Origin: Rhodococcus rhodnii
GTDB taxonomy: Bacteria > Actinomycetota > Actinomycetes > Mycobacteriales > Pseudonocardiaceae
Direction: 5' to 3'
DNA: 64,000 nucleotides
Assembly (NCBI GenBank): GCA_000720375.1
Contig: JOAA01000028.1
Location: 136,747-200,746, forward strand
Under the pieces are notes generated by a model. The model was not told the DNA's origin, made no database searches, and saw only the letters and a program-made list of their open reading frames with translations. The position numbers were made by a program, and so were the translations under genes. The number at the start of each line of letters is the position of its first letter. The stretch's first letter is position 1. This document shows positions 34,415-43,492 of the stretch, piece by piece.

Positions 34415-37045
34415 ATGCCTGCTCGCAGGGCTCTTGTCGTAGTGTCCGCGTTGCTCGCCGGTCTGGCGGTGGCCGTTCCGGCTGAAGCCGCGCAGTCGTG
34501 GACGGTGAGCGGGCGTCATGGCCTGACCGCGACCGTCTCGGCCGATGGCGCCGAAGGCCGGGTCTCGCTGGCGGTGAACCGGGCCGGGCGGACAGTGCTG
34601 GCACCCAGTCCGGTGGGGATCACCACCGAGCATGTTGACTTGTCAAAAGGACTGCGATTGCTCCGGCGGTCGAGCGGGCCGGTGGTCGAACACTACAACA
34701 CCAAGGCCGGTAAGCAACTGTCCCGAATGTCGGTTATGACCGAATCTCGGTTCACCTTCGAAGGGACCGGCGGAGCGCGATTCGACCTTGTGGTGCGGGT
34801 TTCCCGGGACGGTGTGGCGTACCGGTACTCGCTGCCGCGCTCGTACGGCGCGATTCTCGGTGAGGCGTCGGCATTCCACGTTCCCGCAGGCAGCACGGCA
34901 TGGCTGGCCAAGTACCGCCGTGACTACGAAAACCCTTTTCTGAAAACGACTTCCGACACGGCCGAACCCGCAGAGTACATGCACCCGGCGCTGTTCGAGA
35001 CCGGTGGCACGTACCTGAACATCACCGAGTCCGATGTGGATGGACGGCATTCCGGTGCCCGCCTGGTACACGAGGGCGGCGGTGTGTACCGGATCAAGTA
35101 CTGGGACGAGAAAGTCCAGGCACCAGGGCCGGTTGACACCGCGTGGCGGACGGTGATCATCGGTGACCTCGCGACTGTCACGTCATCGACTCTGGTCGAC
35201 GACCTGGCCACGCCGAGCAAGGTGCGGGACACGTCGTGGATCAAGCCGGGCAAGGTGTTCTGGAGCTGGCTGGCCGGTGGCCGGGAAGCCGGGCAGAGCC
35301 TGGCGATGCAGAAGACGTACGTCGACTACGCGGCCGCGCACGGCTGGCCATACGTCCTGGTGGACGCCGGGTGGTACTTCGACCCGAACTGGGACTACGA
35401 CCCGACCTGGGAGACCACGAGCTGGATTCCCCAACTCGTGGACTACGCCCGTGCCCGGGGAGTGCAGGTCCAGACGTGGGTGCACTACGACGAACTCGAC
35501 ACCGCCGAGGAGCGGGCCACGCGGTTGGCACTGTTCGAGCGGTGGGGCGTGGTCGGGTTGAAGATCGACTTCATGGACTCCGACGGGCAGGACCGGTATC
35601 GCTGGTACGACCAGATCCTGGCGGAGACCGCGAAACACCACCTGATGATCAACTTCCACGGATCCACCATCCCGCATGGCATCCAGCGCACCTGGCCGCA
35701 CGTGATGACGATGGAAGGCGTGCACGGCGGCGAGAAGTCCAGCGGTCTCACCACAAGTCACCTGACCGCCCTGCCGTTCACGCGCAACGTCCCTGGTTCG
35801 ATGGACTACACCCCGATGGCATGGCACAGGCCGTCACGCACCACCTCCGACGCGCACGAATTGGCATTGGCGGTGTTGTTCGAGTCCGGGATGCAGAACT
35901 TCGCTGGCCGGGTCGAGGACTACCAGGCCAGGCCGGAGGCGGAACGGTTCCTCGACCAGGTTCCGGCCGCGTGGAACGAGACCCGCCTGCTCGCCGGGCG
36001 GCCCGGGGAAAGCGCGGTGCTGGCCCGCCGGAGCGGCGACCGGTGGTTCATCGGCGGCGGATTCTCCGGCGAGGCAAGGACTGTCGACGTTCCGCTGGGC
36101 ATTTCGCAAGGCCGCTGGCTGGTCGACATCGTGCGGGACGGCCTCGTCCGTGAGCGACGAGTGCTGTCCTCTGGCGAGAAACTGACCCTGGACGTGATGA
36201 AGGACGGCGGTTTTGCGGCAATCGCGTGCCGTTGGCAGCCGGGCGTCACCACCTGCGACCAACCAGTGTCCAAAGTCCCGAGTACGACCGTGACCGCGAC
36301 TCCGAGCGTGAAAACCAACCCGGGCAAGGCATTCGAGATCGAGGGGAAGTTCACCGTGGACAGCCCGGTCTCGAAAGTCACGCTGCTGCCAAGGGTTCCG
36401 AACGGCTGGACGATCAGCGGCCCGGCCGTCACGGCCCGGGAACTGAGGCCAGGCCAGGCGCTGACCGGAAAATGGACGCTGACGGCACCCGACACGGCCG
36501 GATACTTCGACATCCCGGTGGTGGCCACGTTCCGGGAAGGCGAGGACGAACAAGTCAGCCGGGTGCACGTGTGGAAGCCGTTGCCCGCAGGCTGGTCCTA
36601 CCTGAGCGATCTGCCGTTCACCGGGCAGAGCGGAGACGGGCCGATCGAACGTGACCTCGCCAACGGCGGCGCGGCGGCCGGTGACGGCAAGCCGATCGCG
36701 ATCCGGCGCACCCAGCACGGCAAAGGTCTTGGCACACACGCCAATGCCACGATCGAGTTCACGCTCGACGCCCGCTGCACCGAATTCGCGGCCACGGTAG
36801 GCGTGGACGACGAAGCCGGACTGGATGTCGCCAGGCAGCGCGTCGGCGGGACCGTGACATTCGGTGTCTCCGGCGATGGAAGATCCCTTGTGGACACTGA
36901 AGTCCTCGGCGTCCGGACCGCGCCCCGGAACCTGGCGGTCGACGTGTCCGGTGTTCAGAAGCTGACGCTGCGAGTGAACGACGGCGGCGACGGTACTCAG
37001 AACGACCACGCGTCCTGGGGAGATGCCCGCGTCAAGTGTGGTTGA
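34415..37045 (+). CDS. secreted GH97-family glycosidase with NPCBM domain (retaining alpha-galactosidase-like)
   Basis: An 876-residue exported enzyme. Order: signal peptide (1-24), GH97 N-terminal beta-sandwich (~26-280), catalytic barrel (~290-560), GH97 C-terminal domain (~565-660), an NEW3/immunoglobulin-like domain (~685-770) and a C-terminal NPCBM carbohydrate-binding domain (~775-876). In the barrel, Asp in GLKIDFMDSDGQ matches the nucleophile of retaining GH97 alpha-galactosidases; inverting SusB-type enzymes lack it. Glu in MTMEGVHGGEK is the likely acid/base. ATG 34415 follows GGGGAG. With the PL6 lyase 1 kb away it suggests a polysaccharide-foraging locus, but no transporter is present. 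Confidence 0.92.
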   Translation: MPARRALVVVSALLAGLAVAVPAEAAQSWTVSGRHGLTATVSADGAEGRVSLAVNRAGRTVLAPSPVGITTEHVDLSKGLRLLRRSSGPVVEHYNTKAGKQLSRMSVMTESRFTFEGTGGARFDLVVRVSRDGVAYRYSLPRSYGAILGEASAFHVPAGSTAWLAKYRRDYENPFLKTTSDTAEPAEYMHPALFETGGTYLNITESDVDGRHSGARLVHEGGGVYRIKYWDEKVQAPGPVDTAWRTVIIGDLATVTSSTLVDDLATPSKVRDTSWIKPGKVFWSWLAGGREAGQSLAMQKTYVDYAAAHGWPYVLVDAGWYFDPNWDYDPTWETTSWIPQLVDYARARGVQVQTWVHYDELDTAEERATRLALFERWGVVGLKIDFMDSDGQDRYRWYDQILAETAKHHLMINFHGSTIPHGIQRTWPHVMTMEGVHGGEKSSGLTTSHLTALPFTRNVPGSMDYTPMAWHRPSRTTSDAHELALAVLFESGMQNFAGRVEDYQARPEAERFLDQVPAAWNETRLLAGRPGESAVLARRSGDRWFIGGGFSGEARTVDVPLGISQGRWLVDIVRDGLVRERRVLSSGEKLTLDVMKDGGFAAIACRWQPGVTTCDQPVSKVPSTTVTATPSVKTNPGKAFEIEGKFTVDSPVSKVTLLPRVPNGWTISGPAVTARELRPGQALTGKWTLTAPDTAGYFDIPVVATFREGEDEQVSRVHVWKPLPAGWSYLSDLPFTGQSGDGPIERDLANGGAAAGDGKPIAIRRTQHGKGLGTHANATIEFTLDARCTEFAATVGVDDEAGLDVARQRVGGTVTFGVSGDGRSLVDTEVLGVRTAPRNLAVDVSGVQKLTLRVNDGGDGTQNDHASWGDARVKCG

Positions 37046-37074
37046 AGCCATGCCTGGCTGTGGTATTCAGAACC

Positions 37075-38670
37075 ATGCGGGACATCGAAGCGGTCGACGC
37101 TGTGGTGATCGGATCGGGCCAGAATGGCCTGGTCGCGGCCAACATTCTGGCCGATGCGGGCTGGTCGGTGCTGGTACTGGAGGCGGCCGACGAGCCGGGC
37201 GGCGCGGTGCGCACCGGAGAGATCACCGCGCCTGGGTTCCGCAACGATCTGTTCAGCGCCTTCTACCCGCTCGGTGCCGCCTCGCCGGTGATGACCGGAC
37301 TGGAGCTTGAGCGATACGGCTTGCGCTGGCGGCACGCGCCGGAAGTCCTCGCGCACGTGTTGCCGGACGAGCGGGCGGTCCTGCTTTCCCGTGACCTGAA
37401 CACCACCGCGAAGTCGCTTGAGACGTTCGCGCCTCGCGACGGTGACGTGTGGCGCACGGAATTCGCCAAGTGGCAACGAATCCGGGATCACTTGCTGAAC
37501 GCGATCACCCGCCCGTTCCCGCCGGTTCGGGCCGCGGGCGGGCTGGCGCGCACGCTGGGCCCGGCGGACATGCTCAGGTTCGTCCGGATGGCCACCCTGC
37601 CGGTGCGCAGGCTTGGCCAGGAGTGGTTCGAGGGCGAAGGCGCGAAGGTTCTGCTCGCGGGCAACGCGATGCACACCGACCTCGGCCCGGACCACGCGGC
37701 GAGCGCCATGTTCGGCTGGCTGCTGAGCATGCTCGGCCAGGAGATCGGGTTTCCTGTCCCGGAAGGCGGCGCGGGCTGTCTGACCGACGCGCTGGTCACG
37801 CGCCTGACCGAACGCGGTGGCCGGGTCGAGTGCGGCAGGCGCGTCACGAAGGTGCTGCTCGCCGGAAGCACGGCCGTCGGTGTGCAGGATGTGCACGGCG
37901 AACTCGTGCGTGCCGCGCGTGCGGTCCTCGCTGATGTCCCGGCGCCCTTGCTGTACCTGGATTTGGTCGGCGAGGAGCACTTGCCGGACCGGTTGGTGTC
38001 CGACCTGGAACACTTCGAATGGGACGATGCGACGGTCAAGGTGGACTGGGCGTTGACGGGTCCGGTGCCGTGGATCGCGCAGGAAGCCGTGCTGGCAGGC
38101 ACGATCCACCTCGGCGGCGACGTCGACGGGCTCGCCGGCATCAGCAACGACCTGGCGTGCGGCCGGGTTCCGCGCAACCCGTTCCTGCTGATCGGCCAGA
38201 TGACCACGACCGACCCGACCCGCTCACCCGCGGGAACCGAGTCGATGTGGGCGTACACGCACGTGCCCAGGGGACAGCAGTGGACGGCCGACCGGCTCAA
38301 GCGCCGCGCGGACCGGATCGAGCAAGTGATCGAGAAACACGCGCCCGGCTTCCGTGACCTGATCAAGGCACGCGCCATCACCGGCCCGGCGGAGTTCCAG
38401 GAGCACAACCCGAGCCTGGTGGACGGCGCGATCAACCAGGGCACCTCGGCGATCCACCAAGAGCTGGTCTTCCGCCCGGTGCCGGGAACCGGACGTGCGG
38501 ACACTCCGATCGACCGCCTCTTCCTGGCCGGTGCCTCGGCTCATCCGGGTGGTGCGGTGCACGGCGCGGCGGGCGCGAACGCGGCACGCGCGGCGTTGGC
38601 TCGTGGCAAGTGGACTGGCGGCGCATATCTGGCCATGAACAAAGTCCTCAACCGAATGCTGTACCAGTGA
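37075..38670 (+). CDS. FAD-dependent phytoene-desaturase-like oxidoreductase
   Basis: A 531-residue flavoprotein of the phytoene desaturase/NAD(P)-binding Rossmann family (COG1233). The dinucleotide motif is AVVIGSGQNGLVAANILADAGWSVLVLEA, followed by DEPGGAVRTGE. The C-terminal FAD-contact segment is DRLFLAGASAHPGGAVHGAAGANAA. It is not next to carotenoid genes; members like this oxidise or isomerise unknown lipids or polyenes. ATG 37075 lacks a strong ribosome-binding site. It overlaps the next gene as GTGA, so the two are translationally coupled. Confidence 0.88.
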   Translation: MRDIEAVDAVVIGSGQNGLVAANILADAGWSVLVLEAADEPGGAVRTGEITAPGFRNDLFSAFYPLGAASPVMTGLELERYGLRWRHAPEVLAHVLPDERAVLLSRDLNTTAKSLETFAPRDGDVWRTEFAKWQRIRDHLLNAITRPFPPVRAAGGLARTLGPADMLRFVRMATLPVRRLGQEWFEGEGAKVLLAGNAMHTDLGPDHAASAMFGWLLSMLGQEIGFPVPEGGAGCLTDALVTRLTERGGRVECGRRVTKVLLAGSTAVGVQDVHGELVRAARAVLADVPAPLLYLDLVGEEHLPDRLVSDLEHFEWDDATVKVDWALTGPVPWIAQEAVLAGTIHLGGDVDGLAGISNDLACGRVPRNPFLLIGQMTTTDPTRSPAGTESMWAYTHVPRGQQWTADRLKRRADRIEQVIEKHAPGFRDLIKARAITGPAEFQEHNPSLVDGAINQGTSAIHQELVFRPVPGTGRADTPIDRLFLAGASAHPGGAVHGAAGANAARAALARGKWTGGAYLAMNKVLNRMLYQ

Positions 38671-39677
38671 AGGTCGTCGTCACCGGCGCGAGTGGCAACA
38701 TCGGCACCGCGCTGCTGCGTGACCAGTCGTGGGACACCGTCATCGGAGTGTCCCGTCGGCGCCCAGAGAACACGACCCTGCCGTACGTCGAATGCGACAT
38801 CGGTGGCTCCGCAGCGGTTGCGCAGCTGACGGAAGCCTGCGCGGGTGCCGACGTCGTCGTGCATCTCGCGTGGGCGGTTCATCCGCGGAGCAGCGACCCG
38901 GACATGCGGCGCACCAACCTCGACGGCACGACCAACCTGTTGCGTGCAGTGGTTGCCGCCGGTGTGCCGCATCTGGTCTGCGCTTCGTCAGTCGCCGCGT
39001 ACGCATCGGCGGACCGTCGGCAATTCGTCACCGAGGACTGGCCGTGCGACGGCGTCGAGGACAGTGCGTACAGCGTGGGCAAATCCGTGCTGGAATCGCA
39101 GCTCGACACGTTCGAGCACCGGCACCGTTCGGTCAAAGTGGCCCGGATCAGGCCCTGCGGCGTGGTGCAAGCAGGTGCCGCGGCGACATTCCGGGAATGG
39201 CTGCTCAGCCCGCTGGTACCGGTGTCCCTGCTCGGCAGGCGCTGGCTGCCTGTTCCCCTCTGGAACGGCATGCGGCTGCAGCTCGTCCACTCGCAAGACG
39301 TGGCCACCGCTTTGCGGCTGATCGTGCAGTCCGGAGCGACGGGCGCGTTCAACCTGGCTGCGGAGCCGGTGTTGGAAGCCGACGAGATCGCGCATCGGTT
39401 TGGCGGCAGGCGAGTGCCCGTCCCGCTCGGCGTTCTCACCGCTGCCGCATGGGCAACGTGGCGGTTGGGGATACAACCGCTGCACCCCGGCTGGATCCGG
39501 CTGGCCGACCATGCGTCCCTTGTGGACTCGACGAAAGCGCGCACCGAGTTGGGGTGGACCGCCCGGCACGACGCGGCAAGCACACTGGACGAACTCGTCG
39601 ACGCGATGCGGTCACTTGGCCGAGCGTCGTACCGGATCCGGCCGGGACGGCCGAGCCACCAGAGTCAGTCGCCGTGA
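38667..39677 (+). CDS. NAD-dependent epimerase/dehydratase-family protein
   Basis: A 336-residue extended SDR. The cofactor motif is VVVTGASGNIGTALL, the conserved VVVHLAWAV follows, and the catalytic YxxxK is in SAYSVGKSVLE. The C-terminal substrate domain includes FNLAAEPVLEADEIAHRFG. It starts with GTG inside the stop of the FAD enzyme, suggesting that the two act in one pathway. Its last 13 bases overlap the convergent SRPBCC gene. Sugar-nucleotide and sterol substrates are both possible. Confidence 0.88.
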   Translation: MKVVVTGASGNIGTALLRDQSWDTVIGVSRRRPENTTLPYVECDIGGSAAVAQLTEACAGADVVVHLAWAVHPRSSDPDMRRTNLDGTTNLLRAVVAAGVPHLVCASSVAAYASADRRQFVTEDWPCDGVEDSAYSVGKSVLESQLDTFEHRHRSVKVARIRPCGVVQAGAAATFREWLLSPLVPVSLLGRRWLPVPLWNGMRLQLVHSQDVATALRLIVQSGATGAFNLAAEPVLEADEIAHRFGGRRVPVPLGVLTAAAWATWRLGIQPLHPGWIRLADHASLVDSTKARTELGWTARHDAASTLDELVDAMRSLGRASYRIRPGRPSHQSQSP

Positions 39678-40117
39678 CGTTTGGCCCGGCCTGCCGCGAG
39701 GTCACCCAAGCGGCTGAGCGACTCGCGGTTGCGTGGACTGAGCAATGCCGACTCGATTGGGCCGGGAACCAGACGGGCGACGCCACTCAGGCCGTGCTCG
39801 GTCATCGTCACCTCAGTCTCGCCGGGTCCGATCGCTTTGAGGTCAAGACGGATCCGGGCAGACCCGAACGGCCACAGCTTCGCCTCCAGTTCGAGCATGG
39901 CCGGCGGTTCGACGGCACGCACCACCGTGATGTCATCACCCACCAGAGGCCAGATCCCCACGCTGTGGTGCAGCCGCGTGCCTTCGGCCGGCCACTTGTC
40001 GTCGACGTCGCGGATGTGCGACGCCCCTACCACCCAGCAGACGTACATCCAGCCGTCGGCCAGCACTTCCCACACGTGTTCACGAGCGGCCGACACCGTC
40101 ATACGGACCTCGCTCAC
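39665..40117 (-). CDS. SRPBCC-family (START-like) protein
   Basis: A 150-residue helix-grip fold protein. It starts MSEVRMTVSAAREHVWEVLADGWMYVCWVVGAS, the typical first strand and helices, followed by THLHHSVG-like strands (TRLHHSVGIWPLVGDDITVV) and the long C-terminal helix. Such proteins bind hydrophobic ligands in a central cavity. The GTG at 40117 overlaps the upstream stop as GTGA, so it is coupled to the following (upstream) gene. Confidence 0.85.
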   Translation of the reverse strand: MSEVRMTVSAAREHVWEVLADGWMYVCWVVGASHIRDVDDKWPAEGTRLHHSVGIWPLVGDDITVVRAVEPPAMLELEAKLWPFGSARIRLDLKAIGPGETEVTMTEHGLSGVARLVPGPIESALLSPRNRESLSRLGDLAAGRAKRHGD

Positions 40118-40605
40118 GACGTCCTCCCGTTTCTGAACGCCTCGGTGCCGGCCAGAGCCCGGAACGGTTCGAGGGTTTGACGTTGGGCTTCTGCGCGTTC
40201 GATCAACGCGTCGAAATCGACCTCCGGTATCCGGTCGGCCAATCCGGCGTGGTCACGCAACGTCGCCCACAGCTGCTTCTTGCCCAGCAGGCCCATTGTC
40301 AGGAATTCCAGCTCGACGAACCGGCTCAGCGGCGAGTACGAGGTCAGGCTGCCGTTGAGTTTCAACCGGCCGAGTCGTTCCGCGGCCGCGGCCAGGCCGA
40401 CCTTCAGCGGGTTCATCGGCACGCCGACGCGCCGCATGATCTCCCGGAAGGTCTCGACGTCCTCGCTGATGCCCTGTGCGACCTCGGCCAGCGCGTCACC
40501 GAACTCCGTGCCCCGGTTGGCGCGTTGCGAGCGCCGGGCCAGATCGCGCCACAGCACACCCATGGCCAATTGGTCGTTGAGATAGATCCTTAGGAAGTCG
40601 TTCAC
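40114..40605 (-). CDS. conserved helical actinobacterial protein, function unknown
   Basis: A 163-residue, mainly alpha-helical soluble protein. It begins VNDFLRIYLNDQLAMGVLWRDLARRSQRAN and has the conserved MRRVGVPMNPLKVGLAAAAERLGRLKLNG, then PLSRFVELEFLTMGLLGKKQLW. Homologues occur widely in actinobacteria, but I cannot name a function. The His-poor, Leu-rich pattern does not suggest a metal site. GTG 40605 is chosen because the conserved part begins there. It is coupled to the SRPBCC gene. Confidence 0.75.
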   Translation of the reverse strand: MNDFLRIYLNDQLAMGVLWRDLARRSQRANRGTEFGDALAEVAQGISEDVETFREIMRRVGVPMNPLKVGLAAAAERLGRLKLNGSLTSYSPLSRFVELEFLTMGLLGKKQLWATLRDHAGLADRIPEVDFDALIERAEAQRQTLEPFRALAGTEAFRNGRTS

Positions 40606-40650
40606 ACCGAGGGGATACCCGTCCTGCGGCGGGGCACGCGGGGTGTCGGT

Positions 40651-40908
40651 TTGCCCGGCCTGCTGCGGGAGGACTGCTTTACCGGAGACTGTTTCCAAAC
40701 CACCAAGGCCGCGTTGGCCGCGCCGCTGTCGCCGGGGATCCCGGCCCTGTCGGTGTACTCCAAGACCGACGGGGTCGTGCCGTGGAAGCTGTGCCTTGAC
40801 CCGTACGCCGACTGGGCCGAGATCCATTCCAGCCACGTGGGAATGGGTGTGGCTCCGGCTTTCTACCGGGCGATCGCGCCGCGGCTGGCCACGTGGGCGT
40901 CGCGCTAG
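40651..40908 (+). pseudogene. C-terminal remnant of an alpha/beta hydrolase (lipase)
   Basis: About 85 codons that match only the end of secreted lipase/alpha-beta hydrolases: PALSVYSKTDGVVPWKLCLDP carries the acid Asp, and EIHSSHVGMGVAPAFYRAIAP the catalytic His. The nucleophile elbow (GxSxG) and everything N-terminal is missing; the preceding DNA belongs to the divergent gene at 40605. It is therefore a truncated gene. The stop overlaps the stop of the next small gene on the other strand. Confidence 0.75.
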
Positions 40909-41066
40909 CCGGCCGGCTCCTGCCCCTTGGACTCGTGTTCGTCCACTTCGCGGTTGACCTTGCGCATCAGTTTCTTCGCGTCGACGTCCAGATCGGGTGG
41001 TTCCGGCGTGCCGGGGGAGTGCGGCGGGTCTGTCGTGATCGGAGTGGATTCGTCCTGTTCGGTCAT
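40905..41066 (-). CDS. small acidic/charged protein, 53 residues
   Basis: A short gene with an uninterrupted 53-codon frame from ATG 41066 to TAG 40905. The first 28 residues are acidic and Pro/Thr-rich (TPITTDPPHSPGTPEPP); the last 25 form a charged helix (DVDAKKLMRKVNREVDEHES). No signal peptide or family is recognised. Composition and GC-rich third codon positions support it as coding. It lies between the lipase remnant and the divergent ferritin-like gene. Confidence 0.55.
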   Translation of the reverse strand: MTEQDESTPITTDPPHSPGTPEPPDLDVDAKKLMRKVNREVDEHESKGQEPAG

Positions 41067-41162
41067 GTCATGGGAGTGCCCTGCTCAGCGCTTGCCCACA
41101 CGTGTTTTTTGATCTCCGCGCCGGGTAGCCGGTGGATTCACCCACCACGTTAAGGACTCCTG

Positions 41163-42335
41163 ATGACCTTCAACCCGTTGGAGCACGAGGGAATCCCTCT
41201 CGACAAACAGCTGCGCAACTGGCGTGAGCTCGATGTGGCCCCGGTCGACCCGGATGACTCCGACCCGTACACCCGCTGCCGGATCATCGCGCTGAACGGC
41301 ATCGAGATCGAGTCGATCATGTTCAGCCACCACTTCGCCCGCGTCTGCCCGGACATGGACGTCAAGCGCAAGCTCGCCGAGGTGCGTTACATCGAGGCAC
41401 AGCAACAGAAAGTGGTGAACTGGCTGCTGCCCGGCGCCGCTTCACCACTGGAGACCACGATCGCCTACGAGCAGGTCGCGGTGGACCTGACCGCCTGGGT
41501 GGCCAGGATGGAGCCGGATCCTCAGCTCAAACAGGCCTACGAGTTCGGTGTGCTGGAAGACTTCGACCACCTGTACCGGTACGCCAACCTGTACGAGATG
41601 ATCCAGCACCGCAAGGCGGAGAAGATCGTCGACGGGCTGACCGAGGTGATTCCCGGCAGGCCCACCAGGTTCCATCACCGGCACCCGGCCGACAACGTCC
41701 GTGAACCGTACGACAAGACCGAAGCCGACCCGCTGTCGAAGCTGCACGCGTTGACGATCATGGCCGCCGAGCAGCAGACGATGAACTTCTACATGAACGT
41801 CGGCCCGCAGTACATGGAGCCGATCGCGCGCCAGCTCTACCAGGAGATCGGCCTGATCGAGGAAGAGCACGTCACCCACTACGAGTCGCTGGTCGACCCG
41901 GGCGAGACGTGGTGGGAGCGGCTGGTGAACCACGAGTACAACGAGTGCTACCTGTACTACTCGTTCATGGAGACCGAGAGCGACCCGCGGGTCAAGGCGA
42001 TCTGGGAGCTTCACCTGAACATGGAACTCGCGCACCTGCAGGCCGCGTGCGACCTGATGCGGGCCAACGACGGCAGGGAACCGGAGGAGGTCGTTGCTCC
42101 TGAGCTGCCGGTGCCGGTCACGTTCGAACCGAACAAGCAGTACCTGCGCGAGTTGCTGGACACTCAGATCGACCTGACCACGCTGGGCGCCGGATACGTC
42201 CGTGACGCGCACGAACGGTTCGAGCGCATGCAGGAGACGGTCATGGGCGGCGAGCAGCCGCCGAGCGACGCCGTGATCGACATGCACACCGAGAAGTTCG
42301 GCAGCGACTACCGCCACGAGTTGGAGCGGTCATGA
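41163..42335 (+). CDS. ferritin-like di-iron-type protein
   Basis: A 390-residue helical protein. Carboxylate/His patterns expected of a ferritin-like site are NGIEIESIMFSHHFARV, VRYIEAQQQKVVNWL, IMAAEQQTMNFY and IGLIEEEHVTHYESL. The protein is much longer than ferritin or rubrerythrin and has no rubredoxin domain. Its stop overlaps the hemerythrin gene as ATGA (42332-42335), so the two products are made together; both are iron-oxygen type folds, pointing to O2, NO or peroxide handling. ATG 41163 lies about 10 bases after AAGGA. Confidence 0.75.
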   Translation: MTFNPLEHEGIPLDKQLRNWRELDVAPVDPDDSDPYTRCRIIALNGIEIESIMFSHHFARVCPDMDVKRKLAEVRYIEAQQQKVVNWLLPGAASPLETTIAYEQVAVDLTAWVARMEPDPQLKQAYEFGVLEDFDHLYRYANLYEMIQHRKAEKIVDGLTEVIPGRPTRFHHRHPADNVREPYDKTEADPLSKLHALTIMAAEQQTMNFYMNVGPQYMEPIARQLYQEIGLIEEEHVTHYESLVDPGETWWERLVNHEYNECYLYYSFMETESDPRVKAIWELHLNMELAHLQAACDLMRANDGREPEEVVAPELPVPVTFEPNKQYLRELLDTQIDLTTLGAGYVRDAHERFERMQETVMGGEQPPSDAVIDMHTEKFGSDYRHELERS

Positions 42336-43492
42336 GCGAGGACGTCGTCGAACTGCTGCTCGACCAGCACATGCAGATCCGGGACCTGTTCAGCCAGGTC
42401 GAGCAGGCCACCGGCAAGGACCGGCATGAAGCGTTCGGGCGGCTCGTGCGGCTGCTGGCCGTGCACGAGACGGCCGAGGAACAGGTGGTGCATCCGTTGG
42501 CGCGCAGGGTTCTCGAGGGCGGTGACGGTGTCATCGACGAACGGCTGCACGAGGAGCACGAAGCCAAGCAGATGCTGAGCAAGCTGGAGGAGATCGGGCC
42601 CGACCACGACGATTTCCCCGAAATGCTGCGGCAACTGCGTGACTCGGTGCTGCTGCACGCCCACCGCGAAGAGCACTACGAGTTCCGGTATCTGCGCGAA
42701 CACTACGAACCCGCTCGGCTGCAGGCACTGGCGATGGCGGTGCGTACGGCGGAGAAGACCGCGCCGACTCATCCGCATCCCGGCGTGGAGACCATGACCG
42801 AGAACGTGGTCGCCGGTCCGGTGCTGTCGTTGTTCGACCGCGTGAAAGACACTGTGAAAGACGCTGTGAGCAAAGCGATGTCGTCGTCGGACGGCAACCA
42901 GACCGGCCCGGCGAACGAGGGCGGCGACGTGGTCGACCTGATCATGGTGGACCACCGCGAGGTGGAGCGGCTGTTCGACGAGCTGAAGTCGCACCCGGAG
43001 AAGCGGCCGTTGCTCGTGCCGGTGCTGGCCATGGTCCTGACCGCGCACAGCAGGGCCGAGGAGGTCGAGGTGTACCCCGTCGCACGGGAGAAGGCCGAGC
43101 AAGCCGACGAGATCGCGCACAGCCAGCGGGAGCACCTCGAGGCCGAACGTCTGCTGGCCCAGTTGACGCGGACCAGCCCGCAGTCGAAGAAGTTCGATCA
43201 GGTGCTGGACAAGCTGATCAAGTCGGTGACGCATCACGTCCAAGAGGAGGAATCGACCGTCCTGCCACGGATGCGCGAACAGCTCAGTCACGCCGCGCGA
43301 ATGAAGCTGGGCCGCGCGTTCGTGCGCAGTCGCCGTGAGCACATGGGCGAGGAGCCTGGTGAGGCGCGCAAGGAACACCTGGTGACCCAGGCGCACAACG
43401 CCGGACTGGACGTCCGTTCCAGCGCCTCCAAGGACGAGCTCACCAAACTCCTCGCCCGTAAACGCAGTCAGGGGCTGACTGGGACGAACTGA
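42332..43492 (+). CDS. double hemerythrin-domain protein with SAP-like tail
   Basis: A 386-residue protein containing two HHE hemerythrin domains in tandem. The first (about 1-130) has LLLDQHMQIRDLF, LLAVHETAEEQVVHP, HEEHEAKQ and LLHAHREEHYEF. The second (about 195-330) has IMVDHREVERLFDEL, VLTAHSRAEEVEVYP, QREHLEAERLL and VTHHVQEEESTVLP. Each supplies the His/Glu ligands of a non-heme di-iron site. The C-terminal ~35 residues (HLVTQAHNAGLDVRSSASKDELTKLL) look like a SAP/Rho-N-type helical nucleic-acid-binding motif. Translationally coupled to the ferritin-like gene. Confidence 0.88.
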   Translation: MSEDVVELLLDQHMQIRDLFSQVEQATGKDRHEAFGRLVRLLAVHETAEEQVVHPLARRVLEGGDGVIDERLHEEHEAKQMLSKLEEIGPDHDDFPEMLRQLRDSVLLHAHREEHYEFRYLREHYEPARLQALAMAVRTAEKTAPTHPHPGVETMTENVVAGPVLSLFDRVKDTVKDAVSKAMSSSDGNQTGPANEGGDVVDLIMVDHREVERLFDELKSHPEKRPLLVPVLAMVLTAHSRAEEVEVYPVAREKAEQADEIAHSQREHLEAERLLAQLTRTSPQSKKFDQVLDKLIKSVTHHVQEEESTVLPRMREQLSHAARMKLGRAFVRSRREHMGEEPGEARKEHLVTQAHNAGLDVRSSASKDELTKLLARKRSQGLTGTN

